A stretch of 64,000 bases of DNA, from assembly GCA_963790095.1 (NCBI GenBank), contig CAWBNO010000020.1, positions 186,001 through 250,000 of the forward strand, in the 5' to 3' direction. The notes under the pieces were generated by a model. The model was not told the origin of the DNA. It saw nothing but the letters and a program-made list of their open reading frames with translations, and ran no database searches. Positions 45,989-55,205 of this stretch are shown piece by piece. The stretch is from JAAXQD01 sp963790095. GTDB lineage: Bacteria; Desulfobacterota; Desulfobacteria; Desulfobacterales; UBA11574. Numbering within the stretch: the first letter of the stretch is position 1; every line of letters starts with the position of its first letter. A program made the translations under genes and the position numbers.

Positions 45989-46846
45989 ATGATGAATTTT
46001 GAAACACCAACGTACCTTGATGGGGAAACGGAACCGTTTATGTCAACAAAATATAGCGCAAAGCCATCCGGACAAAGTTTTTCAATAAAAGACGGTCTTA
46101 AGTTTCTCGCTGCAGCGGGATTGCTGACATGGTTTATGTTCACCAGCGCCGGCCAGTTGCATTACAACTGGCAATGGTACCGTGTGTCAAAGTATCTTTT
46201 CACCGTTGTAAACGGTTCATTTATATCCGGACCGCTCCTTGAAGGCGTGTGGGTGACCATGAAAATCACCGCGGCGAGTCTGGTCCTGTCTTGTATATTC
46301 GGCCTGGTGACGGCGCTGTTCCGGCTGTCGAAGTCTTTTGCCGCCAGAACTCTGGCACGTCTTTACCTGGAACTCGTTCGAAACACACCGCTTCTCGTGC
46401 AGATTTTTTTTATTTATTTCGTGGTTTCACCGGTACTGGGGATCGGTCGGTTCTTTTCAGCGATAATTGCCCTGAGCCTTTTCGAAGGGGCATATGCATC
46501 GGAGATCTTCCGGGCCGGAATCGTTTCCATCCACAAAGAACAGTGGGAAGCGGCCCACAGTATCGGTCTCAATACCCTGAATACGTACCGGCATATCATA
46601 CTGCCCCAGGCTGTCCGTCGCATGCTGCCCCCCCTTGCCAGTCAGGCCATATCGCTGATTAAGGACTCCGCCCTTGTAAGCACCATCGCAATTTATGACC
46701 TGACCATGCAGGGGCAAAGGATTATCGCGGAAACATATATGGTTTTTGAGCTGTGGTTTACCATCGCCGTCATCTATTTATTTATGACAGCAGCGTTATC
46801 TGTCGGGATTAATATTTTGGAAAAACGCCTGGCCATTGAAATGTAA
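45989..46846 (+). CDS. Amino-acid ABC transporter permease 1
   Basis: A HisM/GlnP-type inner-membrane permease of about 285 residues. The start is uncertain: ATG 45989 or 46040. Several hydrophobic helices surround the EAA loop (EQWEAAHSIGLNTLNTYRHI, then ILPQAVRRMLPPL). It heads a three-gene set with a binding protein and a second permease; no ATPase gene follows. Confidence 0.9.
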   Translation: MMNFETPTYLDGETEPFMSTKYSAKPSGQSFSIKDGLKFLAAAGLLTWFMFTSAGQLHYNWQWYRVSKYLFTVVNGSFISGPLLEGVWVTMKITAASLVLSCIFGLVTALFRLSKSFAARTLARLYLELVRNTPLLVQIFFIYFVVSPVLGIGRFFSAIIALSLFEGAYASEIFRAGIVSIHKEQWEAAHSIGLNTLNTYRHIILPQAVRRMLPPLASQAISLIKDSALVSTIAIYDLTMQGQRIIAETYMVFELWFTIAVIYLFMTAALSVGINILEKRLAIEM

Positions 46847-46976
46847 AACCCCATTCCGGACGAGCTTCTGCTGCAAACGGTATTGTCGACATACGGGATA
46901 GGAAGGAACCAATAAATTTTGCCACAAAAGAAACTGAAGTTATCCTTGAAAAACGGATATAAAAAGGAGAATAAAA

Positions 46977-47813
46977 ATGAAAACCTTCTCATTATTTTTA
47001 AAAACGCTGGTGGCAATCACGGCCATAATGGCCCTAACGGCATGCGGTAATAATTCCACCACCACCAACCAACAAAAAGTTCAGGAGAGTACCATCGAAC
47101 AGATTCAAAAGCGCGGCGTTCTCCGTGTGGGTATGTCTACGTTTGTGCCATGGGCAATGAAAGACAAAACCGGAGAACTCATCGGTTTTGAGATCGATGT
47201 TGCAAAGCGGCTGGCCAAAGATACCGGTGTCGAAGTCGAGTTCGTTCCCACCAAATGGTCCGGGATCATTCCGGCGCTGATAACCGGTAAATTCGATGTC
47301 ATTATCGGAGGTATGGGAATCATCCCGAGCAGAAATCTGAAGGTCAACTTCAGTATTCCCTATGACCATACCGGAATGTCCATCGTCGCCCATAAAAAGC
47401 TTGCCGCCGACTTTAGTCGACTGGAAGATTTTGACCGTTCCGATGTGGTGGTTGCCGCCAGGCTCGGTTCCACCGCCGTAACCGCCGCCAAGAAATACAT
47501 ACCCAAAGCTCAGCTGCGTCTGTTCGACGATGAATCTCAGGCATATCAGGAACTTGTCAACGGGAATGTCCATGCCGTTGTGGGATCTGCGCCGACCCCT
47601 GAATTCCAGGCCATCAAATACCCGGAAAAGCTTTTTCTGCCCCTGGAAAAAACGTTCACCAGTGAGCCCATTGGATTCGCCGTGCGAAAAGGTGATTTTG
47701 ACACCTTGAATTACTTCAACAATTGGATCCGTTATGTGGAATCCGAAGGATGGTTCACAGAACGGAAAAATTACTGGTTCCGGACAAAAGACTGGGAAAA
47801 AATGATCAAATAG
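46977..47813 (+). CDS. Amino-acid ABC transporter substrate-binding lipoprotein
   Basis: A 278-residue type-3 solute-binding protein. It has a lipoprotein signal with lipobox LTAC (Cys22), then the family motif RGVLRVGMSTFVPWAM, GFEIDVAKRLAKD, and GKFDVIIGGMGIIPSR. The basic-residue-binding Arg is placed within the IPSRNLKVNFSIPY segment. Likely binds a polar or cationic amino acid. Between the two permeases. Confidence 0.93.
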   Translation: MKTFSLFLKTLVAITAIMALTACGNNSTTTNQQKVQESTIEQIQKRGVLRVGMSTFVPWAMKDKTGELIGFEIDVAKRLAKDTGVEVEFVPTKWSGIIPALITGKFDVIIGGMGIIPSRNLKVNFSIPYDHTGMSIVAHKKLAADFSRLEDFDRSDVVVAARLGSTAVTAAKKYIPKAQLRLFDDESQAYQELVNGNVHAVVGSAPTPEFQAIKYPEKLFLPLEKTFTSEPIGFAVRKGDFDTLNYFNNWIRYVESEGWFTERKNYWFRTKDWEKMIK

Positions 47814-47913
47814 GGAAACCCGCCTCGGGTTTTTTGGGTGGAATTGGAAAAATGAAGAGGTTGAGCTAAAACAATGAGCGCATTTCCCGCAGATTGCCGG
47901 AGTATGGAACCCT

Positions 47914-48798
47914 TTGAAAGCCCTGAAAACTAAAATTACCCGTCTGGACATGCTGATATTCTTTATTCTGGCTGCTTTCTGTGTCTGGATTTCGTATCGA
48001 ATCACCGTTAAAGTTCATTACAATTGGAACTGGGGGGTGATGCCCCAGTATCTGTTTAGATTTGATGCGGCAGGGGACAGGTGGGTGGCGGGTCTGATTG
48101 TCCAGGGTGTGTTTATTACGCTGCGGCTCAGTATATATTCCATCGTCGTTGCCATGGTCATCGGAACGGTGATGGGCCTTTTACGTACCAGTCGGAGTCC
48201 TTTCAGGCGGATGGTCGGCTGGAGTTATGTTGAAATTATTCGCAATATCCCCATCCTGGTCTGGATATTCATTTTTTATTTTTTTATCAGTGATCAATTT
48301 ATTCCGGTCATCGGCCTCGACGATCTGGCAGGATCAAAATCGGCTTTCACCAGGGATTTGGTCTCTTTTTTATTCATTTCTCCGGCACGATTTCCGGCAT
48401 TTTTGTCCGGCCTGCTGGCACTGGGTATTTATGAGGGAGCCTATATAACAGAGATCGTCAGAGCCGGCATTCAATCCATCGATAGAGGACAATGGGAAGC
48501 CGCTTCAGCTTTAGGATTTTCAAGATATGATCAGCTTCGCCACATTATTTTCCCCCAGGCGGCCAAAAACGTGCTTCCGCCATTGGCCGGACAGTTTATC
48601 TCCACCATAAAAGATTCTTCCATCGTTTCCGTCATTTCCATACAGGAGCTCACGTTTCAGGGCATGGAGCTGATGTCGGCGACGTTTTTAACCTTTGAGG
48701 TCTGGATAACGGTGATGCTTTTGTACCTGCTGATTTGTCTTGTCTGTTCTCTTGCAGTGGAACGCCTCGAGATCCACATGAAAAGGGGTGCTATCTGA
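47914..48798 (+). CDS. Amino-acid ABC transporter permease 2
   Basis: A 294-residue permease, TTG start at 47914 assumed (ATG 47950 possible). The EAA loop is QWEAASALGFSRYDQLRHI with IFPQAAKNVLPPLAGQF. It shares HYNWNWGVMPQYLF with permease 1 (HYNWQWYRVSKYLF), so the two probably arose by duplication and work as a heterodimer. Confidence 0.9.
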   Translation: MKALKTKITRLDMLIFFILAAFCVWISYRITVKVHYNWNWGVMPQYLFRFDAAGDRWVAGLIVQGVFITLRLSIYSIVVAMVIGTVMGLLRTSRSPFRRMVGWSYVEIIRNIPILVWIFIFYFFISDQFIPVIGLDDLAGSKSAFTRDLVSFLFISPARFPAFLSGLLALGIYEGAYITEIVRAGIQSIDRGQWEAASALGFSRYDQLRHIIFPQAAKNVLPPLAGQFISTIKDSSIVSVISIQELTFQGMELMSATFLTFEVWITVMLLYLLICLVCSLAVERLEIHMKRGAI

Positions 48799-48842
48799 CC
48801 CTCCCCCCATAGCCCCGGGACACTTAAAATTGAAGTGTCTTC

Positions 48843-48912
48843 AGGGCAAACGCATTTGAATTCCAATAGAGAGAACGCTCCACGACGGCGCATTTCTCTT
48901 TCCAACCGACGG
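48843..48912 (-). repeat. Dispersed repeat, copy B
   Basis: On the minus strand begins GTCGGTTGGAAAGAGAAATG and ends CAAATGCGTTTGCCCT, nearly the same as 8692-8762. With copy D it forms a long inverted repeat in the gap between the ABC permease and UbiA. Confidence 0.75.
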
Positions 48913-49051
48913 GAACTTGTGCTCGAGCACCCGTAAGCCCGAGCCGTGCCGGAGTTATAAAGAACCATTCGTCTATTAAATATCCCATGGATGTTTTAGA
49001 TCATCATTTGATTCGGCTCGGTCTAACGCGTGCTAAAGCCCTTCAAAAAGC

Positions 49052-49113
49052 CCGTCGGTTTCCAAGAGAAACGCGCCGTCGCTTCGCTGTACCGAAATCG
49101 AATGCGTTCACCT
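49052..49113 (+). repeat. Dispersed repeat, copy D
   Basis: Begins CCGTCGGTTTCCAAGAGAAA and ends AATGCGTTCACC; strongest match is copy C at 7104-7160. It is the right arm of the inverted pair with copy B. Confidence 0.75.
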
Positions 49114-49219
49114 GGAAGTGTCTCTGCGAGACCTTGACGAAAAAAGAGTTCCGTGCTAATGAGTAGCGGCTTTGACAGCATCTTAATGCCCATGGATTAC
49201 TCTAACTTGGAATGCATAA

Positions 49220-50158
49220 ATGGCCCAGCCTGCCGACTCATATACAGGTCTATCCCGCTTAAAACTTTTCTTTGCGCTCTCCAGAACACCCCACGGATTG
49301 CTGGACATGGCCACCCCTGCCCTGGGTGCATTGCTGTGGCTCGGCCGTTTCCCATCTTTTGAAGTGATTGTTATAGGCCTTGTGACGACATTTGCCGGTT
49401 ATACGGCGGTTTATGCCCTTAACGATGTCGTCGATTATCGCGTCGACCAAGAAAAGATAAGGCTTTGCGGAGATTTTGACACCGGATGTGACCTGGATGC
49501 CGTGATGATCCGTCATCCCATGGCCCAGGGATATTTGAGCTTTAAAGAAGGGGTGCTCTGGACCGCGGCCTGGTCAATGGTGGCCCTATTGGGGGCGTTC
49601 TATTTAAATCCCGTTTGCATCGCGATTTTTATCATCGGTTGTGCCTTGGAGACCGTTTACTGCCTTTTGCTCAAAGTCAGCCATCTGCGCACCTTGGTCA
49701 GCGGAGGCGTTAAAACAGCCGGGGCGATTGCCGGCGTATTTGCCGTGGATCCGAATCCTTCACCGTTGTACGTGTCGATGCTGTTTTTCTGGTTTTTCTC
49801 GTGGGAGATCGGGGGCCAGAACGTTCCCAATGACTGGGCCGACATCGAAGAAGACCGACATCTTCGCGCCCAAACCATTCCGGTTCGACTGGGTCCTGAC
49901 AGAGCCAATGCCGTTATTTTGGGATCTCTTCTTATGACATTAATGCTGTCCATGGTCGTTTTCTACGTTTCTCCGATCCCTTTTGAATTCCCGTTTATGG
50001 TGGCGTCCATGGCAACCGGTCTCTGCTTCTTGATACTGCCCGCCGCTCTCCTTTATACCGTCAAAGCGGGCCAATACGCCATGGTTCTTTTCAACATGGC
50101 CAGTTATTACCCGGTGGCGCTGTTCGTAATTGTTGTTGTCAAGCTATCGGCGGGATGA
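49220..50158 (+). CDS. UbiA-family prenyltransferase
   Basis: A 312-residue polytopic membrane enzyme with about eight or nine helices. Both Asp-rich motifs are present: ALNDVVDYRVDQEK and NDWADIEEDRHLRAQ. Family members attach prenyl chains to aromatic acceptors (quinone, heme or chlorophyll-type precursors) or glycerol ethers. Acceptor unknown; menaquinone synthesis is possible for this lineage. Confidence 0.88.
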   Translation: MAQPADSYTGLSRLKLFFALSRTPHGLLDMATPALGALLWLGRFPSFEVIVIGLVTTFAGYTAVYALNDVVDYRVDQEKIRLCGDFDTGCDLDAVMIRHPMAQGYLSFKEGVLWTAAWSMVALLGAFYLNPVCIAIFIIGCALETVYCLLLKVSHLRTLVSGGVKTAGAIAGVFAVDPNPSPLYVSMLFFWFFSWEIGGQNVPNDWADIEEDRHLRAQTIPVRLGPDRANAVILGSLLMTLMLSMVVFYVSPIPFEFPFMVASMATGLCFLILPAALLYTVKAGQYAMVLFNMASYYPVALFVIVVVKLSAG

Positions 50159-50458
50159 GCTATCAGCTAATATTGTCTTATAATACAATAAGATATAAAG
50201 GGCCAACATTATATTTAAATTACAGAAGTTTAAAATATTCAGATATCCGGCAAATTACCAGTGAGGGAGTTTGATTGAGTCCAGATATGATTTTTTTCAT
50301 AATTCCAATTATTACTATCAATCCAAGCGTATACGACTCGTAGATATCTGAGATATTCATTCGAAATCAAAACCCGGATAATAAAAAAGAAGGGCCGTTG
50401 CTGACACTGCTTCAACCAACATTAACATTCAGAAAAAATTGATTTCCTCTGTTACATT
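50159..50458. other. Intergenic stretch without a gene
   Basis: AT-rich convergent gap. A short inverted repeat, CTTAT...ATAAG near 50176, is all I see. It marks the change to the AT-rich right part of the window. Confidence 0.35.
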
Positions 50459-50785
50459 TTACGAACCTCTTAAACTCATAATATAGCATTCTCTGTCAAA
50501 ATGAATTGCCATTCCTTCTGAGTTGAACCACGCCATACTTCCTTCACATTCTATCAAACTCTTAACTTCCGCCAGTTCTTTAATACTGTCACTCGGGATG
50601 GTAAGGTCTAATGTAAACCGTGCATCTTCCGGAAAGAAGGAAGACTCCTTGGAATAAACGAATGCTCCGGAAGCAGATATGTTTTTGGTTTCAAGGTCAT
50701 AAACTTTTTTTCTGCTTGATGTTATGATTTCTAATCTTGCCGGGAGGGTAGCAGCAAATCTTTTATTTTGACGTCTCTCTTTCAT
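50459..50785 (-). CDS. PilZ-domain-like protein
   Basis: A 108-residue protein with an N-terminal basic pair region (KERRQNKRFAATLPARLE) and NISASGAFVYS, the R-x3-R and N/DxSxxG halves of the cyclic-di-GMP PilZ motif. AAGGAG precedes the ATG. It is a paralogue of the next gene (shared F/Y-IYSKE/DLSFF stretch). Probably a c-di-GMP effector, inferred from motif. Confidence 0.75.
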   Translation of the reverse strand: MKERRQNKRFAATLPARLEIITSSRKKVYDLETKNISASGAFVYSKESSFFPEDARFTLDLTIPSDSIKELAEVKSLIECEGSMAWFNSEGMAIHFDRECYIMSLRGS

Positions 50786-50845
50786 GGATAACTCCTTCTT
50801 TCAATATTTAAGGTTAGATGAGGCTGCCAGTTTAAATTTTTTAAA

Positions 50846-51265
50846 TTATTTTGATGTTCTTGGTTTAGACCTTCTATCAAGCCCGCTTCTTCGATCCTTT
50901 TTTGATCTTCGTTCGGGGATATACTGGTTATATGAGAATTGACGCCTTTCAATAATCTCACATTCTCTATCAAATTGAATCGCTACACCTTCTGACGTGG
51001 AACGCACCATACTTCCAGTACATTCCATAATACTCTTCATGTCCTCCAAATATTTAAAAAAACTACCACTCGGGATTGTGAAGTCTATTATTACCTGTCT
51101 TCCTTCCTGAAAAAATGAGAGATCCTTTGAATAAATGAATGCTCCGCCGAAAGATATATTTCTGGTTTCAACGTCAAAAACCTTTTTTTCTCTTGCCGTT
51201 AATATAGCTTCTAATTTTGTGGGAAGAATCACTATATGTCTTTCATATAGACGTCGCTCTATCAT
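50846..51265 (-). CDS. PilZ-domain-like protein with basic C-terminal tail
   Basis: A 139-residue paralogue of the preceding gene: IERRLYERHIVILPTKLE then RNISFGGAFIYSKDLSFF. The tail from about residue 118 is very rich in Arg and Lys (ERRSKKDRRSGLDRRSKPRT), suggesting nucleic-acid or membrane contact. Located 60 bp upstream of its paralogue. Confidence 0.75.
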   Translation of the reverse strand: MIERRLYERHIVILPTKLEAILTAREKKVFDVETRNISFGGAFIYSKDLSFFQEGRQVIIDFTIPSGSFFKYLEDMKSIMECTGSMVRSTSEGVAIQFDRECEIIERRQFSYNQYIPERRSKKDRRSGLDRRSKPRTSK

Positions 51266-51329
51266 TAACAACCCCGTATTGTTGGAATTAAGACACGTTT
51301 AAACAAAAAGTTCGACTGGTCTATATTGA

Positions 51330-51743
51330 TCAAGCAACTTTAAGAAACTTCATATCTTTATCATGGAAGCTGAATATCAATATCTCACAGAGTCTATTTA
51401 AATTATCTTGAAGGGCCTTTTTCTTAGAATCCCCTGTCAGGCGGTCTTCAGCTATTGCTTTAGCCATTACGGCAAGAAGCTGAACTCTCTTATAAAATTC
51501 CTGCTCCTCCTCTGCCTTAACTTCGGAGGTAATACTCGACTGAGTTTCTGAACTGGCCAATTTCAGGGAGTGATAAAAAACGTGATGGACGTTTTCTATA
51601 ATGGCGGTTTTTCGATACTTTCCAATGGGATAATTTTTTAAATAAGCCTTGGCCATTATAATAAGAAGTTTCAAACGTGATAAAAAAATATCGTTAACGC
51701 ATTTTGCTCTCATGTCTTCTGACGTCGGCCCGAATTTTTTCAT
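51330..51743 (-). CDS. Unknown 137-residue protein, duplicated at 58850-59263
   Basis: I do not recognise it. It is helical and basic, with LSRLKLLIIMAKAYLKNYPIG and a matching VQLLAVMAKAIAEDRLTG in the second half: an internal repeat, each ending in G-x(2,4)-KK/RK-A. This suggests two copies of one helical unit. A second gene at 58850 has about nine in ten residues the same. Both lie beside PilZ genes on the same strand, so a link with c-di-GMP signalling is possible. Confidence 0.7.
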   Translation of the reverse strand: MKKFGPTSEDMRAKCVNDIFLSRLKLLIIMAKAYLKNYPIGKYRKTAIIENVHHVFYHSLKLASSETQSSITSEVKAEEEQEFYKRVQLLAVMAKAIAEDRLTGDSKKKALQDNLNRLCEILIFSFHDKDMKFLKVA

Positions 51744-52282
51744 AATTCATCTCTTCAACTTTTAGTTGTCCATCACCGAATGTTCGTGATTTGCTCTTTT
51801 TTTACTCTGAACATACTTATCCACCTATCCTTTGCAAGCAAAAATTATGCAAAATCAAGTTGTTAAATTGCAAAGCCTTATATATCAAGCATTGTCATCA
51901 AATATGGAATAAATACAGCGGTAGATTTTATAGAAAAAATTATGTAATTGTGGGGCAAATTACATAACAATTGTGAAATAATTTACATAGAAATTATGCG
52001 GCAATTCAAATGGTTATATATCACGTTGTGGTATTTGCTGGTGGGAAGGATTGGTGGAAATGAGGTGATGCGGTTGATTGCAGATTTCTTGATAAAACCA
52101 AAGGTCAAAGCATCTCAATTGCAAGTACATATATCCTAATTTCTTGCAAAATTGCAAAAATACAAAATAAGGGACTAAAAAGTTGAAATATTTTTTAATT
52201 TCCTCTTGACAATGGAAACAAACATACTATTTTTTTCCGGTTTTCCCCTATCTCGAACCTAGAATATAAAGGAGAAATAATA
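51744..52282. other. AT-rich intergenic stretch
   Basis: Contains many short repeats of the kind TGCAAAATTGCAAAA and AATTATG/CATAATT, and the partial repeat R copy at 52109. A minus-strand promoter for the gene at 51330 probably lies here but none stands out. Confidence 0.35.
52109..52165 (+). repeat. Intergenic repeat R, partial copy 1
   Basis: Matches the left part of copy 5 (ATCTCAATTGCAAGTACATA, then TATCCTA and AAAATTGCAAAAA) and then diverges before the hairpin. Confidence 0.6.
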
Positions 52283-52432
52283 ATGGATGATATTTTTGAT
52301 GCTTTTGATTGGGAGGATATGGGTATGATCGGAGGTATGGTAGAAGAATTTACAGAGGATGAAATGGAATTTTTAAGAATTGAAATAGATAATGATGAAT
52401 GGAAAAATGAAAATTTAGACGCATTCAGCTAG
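52283..52432 (+). CDS. Small highly acidic protein (49 residues)
   Basis: Starts MDDIFDAFDWEDMGMIGGMV after AAAGGAG (52269-52275) with a TTGACA 60 bp further up, and ends ENLDAFS. About a third of residues are Asp or Glu and there are five Met; basic residues are few. I do not recognise it. It stands alone, facing the convergent asparagine synthetase across two repeats. It could be a small regulator or a peptide substrate. Confidence 0.6.
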   Translation: MDDIFDAFDWEDMGMIGGMVEEFTEDEMEFLRIEIDNDEWKNENLDAFS

Positions 52433-52524
52433 AGGACTTTGAGATATAATCACAACCATATCCATGCCAAACATGACTTCATGTCTCAACCATTAGCACA
52501 TCCTGAAGCCAACTCTTGTTCATT

Positions 52525-52638
52525 ATATATATTTCCTACAGAATTGCAAAAAAGGCAAACCCTGTGAAATGGATTTGCCCCTTTTGAAAAGATGATATCA
52601 CAACAATTTCAAGGCTCTGATATTTGCATGTTCATAGC
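52525..52638 (+). repeat. Intergenic repeat R, copy 2
   Basis: Contains AAAAGGCAAACCCTGTGAAA then TGGATTTGCCCCTTTT, a hairpin with flanking A and T runs, followed by GATATCACAACAATTTCA and GGCTCTGATATTTGCATG. Same order in copies at 58691, 60001 and 61562. Confidence 0.85.
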
Positions 52639-52746
52639 GAGACTGTCGAAAAAGTCCAAAAATGGTGATTTTAGCAATTCCACATGTAATGAAATCAATA
52701 ACTTGTAAGCATTGAATTTGCAGATTTAGGGTTTTTCGACAGTCTC
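52639..52746. mobile_element. MITE-like element with 15-bp terminal inverted repeats
   Basis: 108 bp with perfect ends GAGACTGTCGAAAAA (52639-52653) and TTTTTCGACAGTCTC (52732-52746), flanked on both sides by AGC, a 3-bp target duplication. It has no gene. It was inserted at the right edge of repeat R copy 2. A full-length parent is not in this window. Confidence 0.75.
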
Positions 52747-52857
52747 AGCAGTAAACACAAGTTCGAAGTAGATGATTTCACAACCCAATATGCACAACAC
52801 ATAGAGTGACTTTGCAGGAGAGGTTCAAGGCAGATTATATTTTGGTAAACTAATGCG

Positions 52858-54846
52858 CTATACTACTTTATCAATAACTTTTATGGGTTCGGCGGGCATT
52901 TGGTCTTTTCCACCGCTGCCGTCCTGAACAATATAATGATGATGCACAAGCATTGTGGATAGGATTGCTACAGCTCTCATGTTATCTGTATTGCTCATCT
53001 TATGTCCTTTTACCCGACGGCATTTGTTGATAAACTTGAAAACAGCTTTGGGATTAAAAATATCAGCATTCTTTAATTTCGACTCATCGGTTATATCATT
53101 AATCCAGTCAAAATTGCTTCCGGAAAAAAAACTTGGAGCATCTGGTGCCCGATAAGGTTGCTTGGGCCTTTTTAAAATAGTCTCCGGTATCATATCTTTA
53201 AATGAAATTTTTAGAAGATGTTTTTCATCAAGTGCGAGCAGTTTATGGCTTGCCGGAAGCTGGCTGGCAAAATCTACTAGATTACAATCCAGAAAAGGAA
53301 ACCGGCCTTCAACAGAATTTGCCATTAGCATCCTGTCACCCTGGGCGGAGAGAATGTATCCGGAAAGCAGTGTAACCATTTCAAGCCATTGAGCCTTGCA
53401 GAGTGGATCCCACCTATCGTAGGAATCCGGCATATTGGAAAACAATTCTTCAATCACATTTGTCTTTTTCGCCTCCATTCGAAAATCGGGATTAAGAAAA
53501 AGATTTAAAGATGATGTAGTATCCCATCTTGGGCGGTGAGAAAATCCCGGATCCAGAGGATTAAGTCCCTTTCTGAAAAAAGCGTTGGCAAAAGCTGCTG
53601 CCTTGCCAGGAGCTCTCTCCATCCATGGATATAATTTTGATAATATTTTTGATCTCTTTTTCGATGACGGATCTCGAGCCAGAAACAAACGAATTTTGGC
53701 TTCTCTATAAATATCATATCCTGCCATTATCTCGTCAGCACCTTCCCCTGTCACTACGACCTTATAACCGGATTCTCGAACCAATTTGGAAAGTAGAAAT
53801 AAAGGTGCGGGAGCTGTCCGCAGAATCGGACGCTCAGCATGCCATATAACATCAGGAAACACATGGCCGATATCATCGTTTGACACGACAATATCCCTGT
53901 GATTTGCGTCTAACCTGTCTGCTATTTGTCTCTGATATTGCCCTTCATCAAACTCTGAATCAGTAAAGCGAATTGAAAAGGTTCTAAGGGGCGCTTTGGT
54001 GTAATTGGAGATAATAGAAGATGTAATCGATGAATCAATCCCTCCTGACAGATATGCCCCTACGGGGACATCGCTTCTAGTAAATCGTAATTTTGAAGCG
54101 TTAATTAAGTGATTCCGAAAAATATCTACATGTTCTTTTTCACTTAAATCAGATTCTGCACCTGCATCAGGAAATGAGATTGTCCAGTAAGCCTCACTTT
54201 TAATAATACCGTCTTTTATAGTGGCAAAGTGGCCGGGTTGAAGTTCCTTTATATCCTTAAAGGTAGTTCTTGGCGCAACAGGACTCCAGAAAGTAAAGAT
54301 TTCGGAGACTCCTGCCGGATCAAAATTTCTCTTTACACTACTGTCTGCAAAGAGTGCCTTAACTTCTGATGCAAACAATAGCCTGTTGTTACATATTGTA
54401 TAGTAAAGTGTCCTGATGCCTAAGCGATCACGAGAGAAAATGATCTTGTTTTTTTTAAGATCCCATAGGACCAGAGCCCACTGTCCGTTAAAACGATCAA
54501 AGCATGATGTGTCCCACTGCTCATAGGCGTGTACAATAACCTCTGTATCGCTTTTGGTTTTAAAGATGTGCCCAAGACCGGAGAGCTCAGAAGCAAGTTC
54601 AAGATAATTAAAAATTTCACCGTTAAAGGTTATCCACACAGAATCGTCTTCATTAGATAACGGTTGAGCGCCTGTTTGAAGATCTATTATCGCAAGCCGA
54701 GTATGTCCCAGGGCAACCTGCTTGTCACGGTAATAACCGCTTGAGTCCGGTCCCCTGTGTCGAAGCCTTCCCATCATACGGAGAAGAGTCTCAACCTCAG
54801 GCGCCTGCCCATCATCTAAATTAACTATTCCGCATATTCCACACAT
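52858..54846 (-). CDS. asnB: Asparagine synthase (glutamine-hydrolysing)
   Basis: A 662-residue class II amidotransferase. The N-terminal MCGICGIVN gives the catalytic cysteine, RHRGPDSSGYY and FNGEIFNY complete the glutaminase, and the synthetase PP-loop is GAYLSGGIDSSITSSI. It has a long C-terminal part with FPFLDCNLVDFA. Relatives make asparagine or amidate sugars, peptides or polyketides. It is paired, 2 bp apart, with a small ACP-like gene, which points to a specialised pathway rather than housekeeping asparagine synthesis. Confidence 0.9.
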   Translation of the reverse strand: MCGICGIVNLDDGQAPEVETLLRMMGRLRHRGPDSSGYYRDKQVALGHTRLAIIDLQTGAQPLSNEDDSVWITFNGEIFNYLELASELSGLGHIFKTKSDTEVIVHAYEQWDTSCFDRFNGQWALVLWDLKKNKIIFSRDRLGIRTLYYTICNNRLLFASEVKALFADSSVKRNFDPAGVSEIFTFWSPVAPRTTFKDIKELQPGHFATIKDGIIKSEAYWTISFPDAGAESDLSEKEHVDIFRNHLINASKLRFTRSDVPVGAYLSGGIDSSITSSIISNYTKAPLRTFSIRFTDSEFDEGQYQRQIADRLDANHRDIVVSNDDIGHVFPDVIWHAERPILRTAPAPLFLLSKLVRESGYKVVVTGEGADEIMAGYDIYREAKIRLFLARDPSSKKRSKILSKLYPWMERAPGKAAAFANAFFRKGLNPLDPGFSHRPRWDTTSSLNLFLNPDFRMEAKKTNVIEELFSNMPDSYDRWDPLCKAQWLEMVTLLSGYILSAQGDRMLMANSVEGRFPFLDCNLVDFASQLPASHKLLALDEKHLLKISFKDMIPETILKRPKQPYRAPDAPSFFSGSNFDWINDITDESKLKNADIFNPKAVFKFINKCRRVKGHKMSNTDNMRAVAILSTMLVHHHYIVQDGSGGKDQMPAEPIKVIDKVV

Positions 54847-54848
54847 TC

Positions 54849-55058
54849 TTACTCCAAATGTAATTGTTCAAGAACAAAATTTTCTATAGCATGATGGGTT
54901 CCAAAATTTTTTTCATGGATATCATCGTCAGAAAGAACTATTCCAAAGGCATCTTCAACAAAAAGGGCCACTAATAAGAGTTTTGTTTCATCATTTTTAG
55001 CAGCTTGATATGTTCTTGCAAATTCAGCTATACGTCTCTTAACTTGTTTTTTGATCAT
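54849..55058 (-). CDS. Acyl-carrier-protein-like small protein lacking the pantetheine serine
   Basis: 69 residues. The second half (LFVEDAFGIVLSDDDI, then HHAIENFVLEQL) matches ACP helices II-IV, but the DSL motif that carries phosphopantetheine is absent (NDETKLLL at that place). It directly precedes the asparagine synthetase on the same strand. It may be a carrier-derived partner or docking protein. The ACP relation is my reading of a weak pattern. Confidence 0.6.
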   Translation of the reverse strand: MIKKQVKRRIAEFARTYQAAKNDETKLLLVALFVEDAFGIVLSDDDIHEKNFGTHHAIENFVLEQLHLE

Positions 55059-55205
55059 TATCGCAGTCTGAATAATTTAATTTGCATCTTTAAAGTACAT
55101 ATTTCTTGATAATCATCTAAAAGGCACCTCCCAATCGCAAAAAAGGATGCGATTTGTTATAGGTGGTTAAGCCAATTACAACCCTTTAACAAAAGGAGGT
55201 GCTCA

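Noticed and set aside
52283..55058. Lasso-peptide or similar RiPP cluster (AsnB homologue plus small peptide)
   Set aside because: No lasso B protease or RRE domain is present, AsnB has an intact glutaminase, and the acidic peptide faces the other way.
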